A DNA stretch of 50,495 nucleotides from a virus: the IMG/VR virus record IMGVR_UViG_3300045284_000404, positions 1 through 50,495 of that record. One strand, given 5' to 3'. Shown here in pieces: positions 49,523 through 50,495 of this stretch (position 1 is the stretch's first letter; every line of letters begins with the position of its first letter). The notes under the pieces were generated by a model. It was not told where the DNA came from. It saw only the letters and a program-made list of their open reading frames with translations, and did no database searches. The translations under genes were made by a program, and so were the position numbers.

Positions 49523-49629
49523 GGTTGCAGGCTTTCGCTAGAGCACCCTACCTTGCAGGCTTCCGGACCTGGGGCCGGAACACAACCTGTGGGTTGTGCT
49601 CGTGCCACGAGCGGCCTTGGAATGCAACC
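49523..49629 (+). ncRNA. Multi-hairpin structured RNA element, copy 2
   Basis: Same architecture and length (107 nt) as copy 1: closing helix 49523-49529 with 49623-49629 and four internal hairpins. Hairpin 1 is GCTTT/AGAGC (one G-U pair) and hairpin 4 is CTCGT/ACGAG, one base pair longer than in copy 1. The changes fit selection on structure. A shorter degenerate relative of its 5' part (GCACCCTGTGCGCACCTGCA) lies at about 49452-49471. Confidence 0.7.
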
Positions 49630-49639
49630 AGGAGTCCCC

Positions 49640-49678
49640 ATGATTGTACGGTTTCATACCGAGGAAAATAAATATTGA
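49640..49678 (+). CDS. 12-residue leader peptide ORF, copy 2
   Basis: Identical in sequence and spacing to the ORF at 137-175 (MIVRFHTEENKY) with AGGAG five bases before the ATG. The TGA again overlaps TTGACA. Confidence 0.45.
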   Translation: MIVRFHTEENKY

Positions 49679-49743
49679 CATATTGCCCCATGTCTATAGA
49701 GTGATGTTGTGGCGATTGGCCATGAACAAGAAAGGGAAATGAA

Positions 49744-50340
49744 ATGACTACAGTTGTTAAGTCTGATGGTTGGTCTTTTGATCACGCGACAGGCCACGTT
49801 GGCGATGTCACGTTTGAATTCAACGTTGACTCGGCCGTGTTGAACGGACAGGTTCTGTCCAACGAGGCAATCGAGTACATTGTGGAATATGGCATCAAGC
49901 AGAACCTAACGGACTGCTATGCCTCGGCGAAAGTCACGGCGGAAAAGAAAGACCTAGTCCTTATCGATGTGGCCCGTGATTTGTTCGCACGGCGGCTCCG
50001 TGGCATTCTTGATGGTACGCTTTCCATGCGAGACTCGTTGTCGCCAAAGAAGCGGATTGTGAATGAAATTGCAATGGTAGCATTCCGCAAACTCATCAAG
50101 ATGACGTGGAAGAAATTTGTGGAGTCGCTTGATAGCGAGGAAATTGCACAAGCCGTCTTTGACAAGTTCATCGCGGAAAACATCACCGAGTTCGAGCGTG
50201 CCGCAGATGAGCGGATTGAGATGAGCAAGTCCATCAAGACGAAGACTTCTTCGATCAGTGACTTGCTTCAATCCGTCAAGGCCGAGCAGCCCGTGGCAAC
50301 GACTGTCATCAAAGGAGGTAAGGGCAAAAAGGTTGCCTAA
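49744..50340 (+). CDS. Unknown 198-aa protein of the duplicated cassette, copy 2
   Basis: AAAGG lies 7 bases before the ATG. The protein begins MTTVVKSDGWSFDHATGHVG and shares long blocks with the 195-aa copy: EYGIKQNLTD, DVARDLFARRL, GILDGTLSMRDS, DSEEIAQAVFDKF and the shared end VKAEQPVATTVIK. Differences cluster around residues 110-130 and 145-165. The copy has kept its frame and its end almost unchanged, so both copies are probably used. Function unknown. Confidence 0.85.
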   Translation: MTTVVKSDGWSFDHATGHVGDVTFEFNVDSAVLNGQVLSNEAIEYIVEYGIKQNLTDCYASAKVTAEKKDLVLIDVARDLFARRLRGILDGTLSMRDSLSPKKRIVNEIAMVAFRKLIKMTWKKFVESLDSEEIAQAVFDKFIAENITEFERAADERIEMSKSIKTKTSSISDLLQSVKAEQPVATTVIKGGKGKKVA

Positions 50341-50347
50341 CTAATAG

Positions 50348-50379
50348 TTAGGAGGCTAATCATTAGGTTAGCCTCCTAA
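50348..50379 (+). terminator. Terminator-like hairpin after cassette gene, copy 2
   Basis: TTAGGAGGCTAA pairs with TTAGCCTCCTAA around an 8-base loop. Relative to copy 1 one C-G pair has become G-C, so both sides changed together. No strong U-tract follows (TCATTTCCC). Confidence 0.65.
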
Positions 50380-50397
50380 TCATTTCCCTGCCCTATG

Positions 50398-50495
50398 CTA
50401 CCCAGGGTTGCAGGCTTGGGTAGGGTGGGCGGGGACTTCGACTGACCGGGGCACCCCCCTCGTAGGGGGCCACGCAGCGGCGGCGCTTGCAAAAA
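50398..50495 (+). other. GC-rich structured non-coding element, copy 2
   Basis: Begins with CTACCCA/TGGGTAG hairpin (50398-50423) with GTTGCAGGCT in its loop, then the CCCCC/GGGGG hairpin, and runs to the window end. It is nearly identical to 892-989. Confidence 0.5.

Larger units (their letters stand above)
49514..50495 (+). repeat. Diverged cassette repeat, copy 2
   Basis: Second copy of the cassette, running to the last base of the window, which stops exactly where similarity to copy 1 ends. The preceding sequence differs from that of copy 1 and contains palindromic site 4. If the molecule is circular, copy 2 runs directly into copy 1, giving a tandem pair. Confidence 0.9.

Overview
The window looks like an essentially complete genome of a tailed double-stranded DNA phage with podovirus-type gene content. 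It has a terminase, portal, scaffold and capsid set, no tape-measure gene, no contractile-sheath gene, and a very large internal-virion-type protein. Lipoprotein and signal-peptide lysis-region genes and sigma70-like promoters suggest a Gram-negative host. The host cannot be named from the sequence. No integrase, tRNA gene, phage RNA polymerase, CRISPR array or insertion sequence was seen.

Layout. Positions 1-31833 are read rightward and 31834-49211 leftward; the two blocks meet tail to tail at 31833/31834. The rightward block starts with one copy of a cassette (structured RNA, 12-codon leader ORF, 195-aa protein, terminator-like hairpin, GC-rich element). It continues with the small terminase, a PD-(D/E)XK-like nuclease, a run of small virion or accessory proteins including a zincin-like protein and a GH25 lysozyme, the large terminase, portal, scaffold and major capsid protein. 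Then come tail and fibre proteins, a transglycosylase-like ejection protein, a 1269-aa internal protein, a lysis/membrane cluster (holin-like protein, two related secreted Cys proteins), a collagen-like fibre and two glycine-rich adhesin-like fibres.

The leftward block is the early/replication region, with most genes overlapping by a few bases (ATGA type). It encodes many small unknown proteins, an SF1 helicase, a Cro/CI-type regulator, an Acb2/Tad1-like candidate anti-defence protein, a Cas4-like nuclease, a RecA/AAA-type ATPase, a DnaA-domain-IV-like protein and a ParB-methyltransferase fusion. It ends with a uracil-DNA-glycosylase/exonuclease, a family A DNA polymerase and a DUF3987-type helicase. 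The polymerase proofreading domain is divided between two genes with a DUF1937-like gene between them.

The most unusual feature is at the window ends. A cassette of about 980 bp is present at both ends (11-989 and 49514-50495) as diverged copies, so this is not a simple terminal repeat. If the molecule is circular or circularly permuted, the two copies are adjacent and in tandem. The upstream 107-nt RNA folds into the same multi-hairpin shape in both copies, and every stem change preserves pairing. A third member of the protein family (42418-41789) sits in the early block as its own unit with a consensus promoter and a terminator-like hairpin. Four dispersed palindromic elements (14050, 26289, 42524, 49478) and a mirrored promoter pair at 49248-49444 probably form part of the control circuit.
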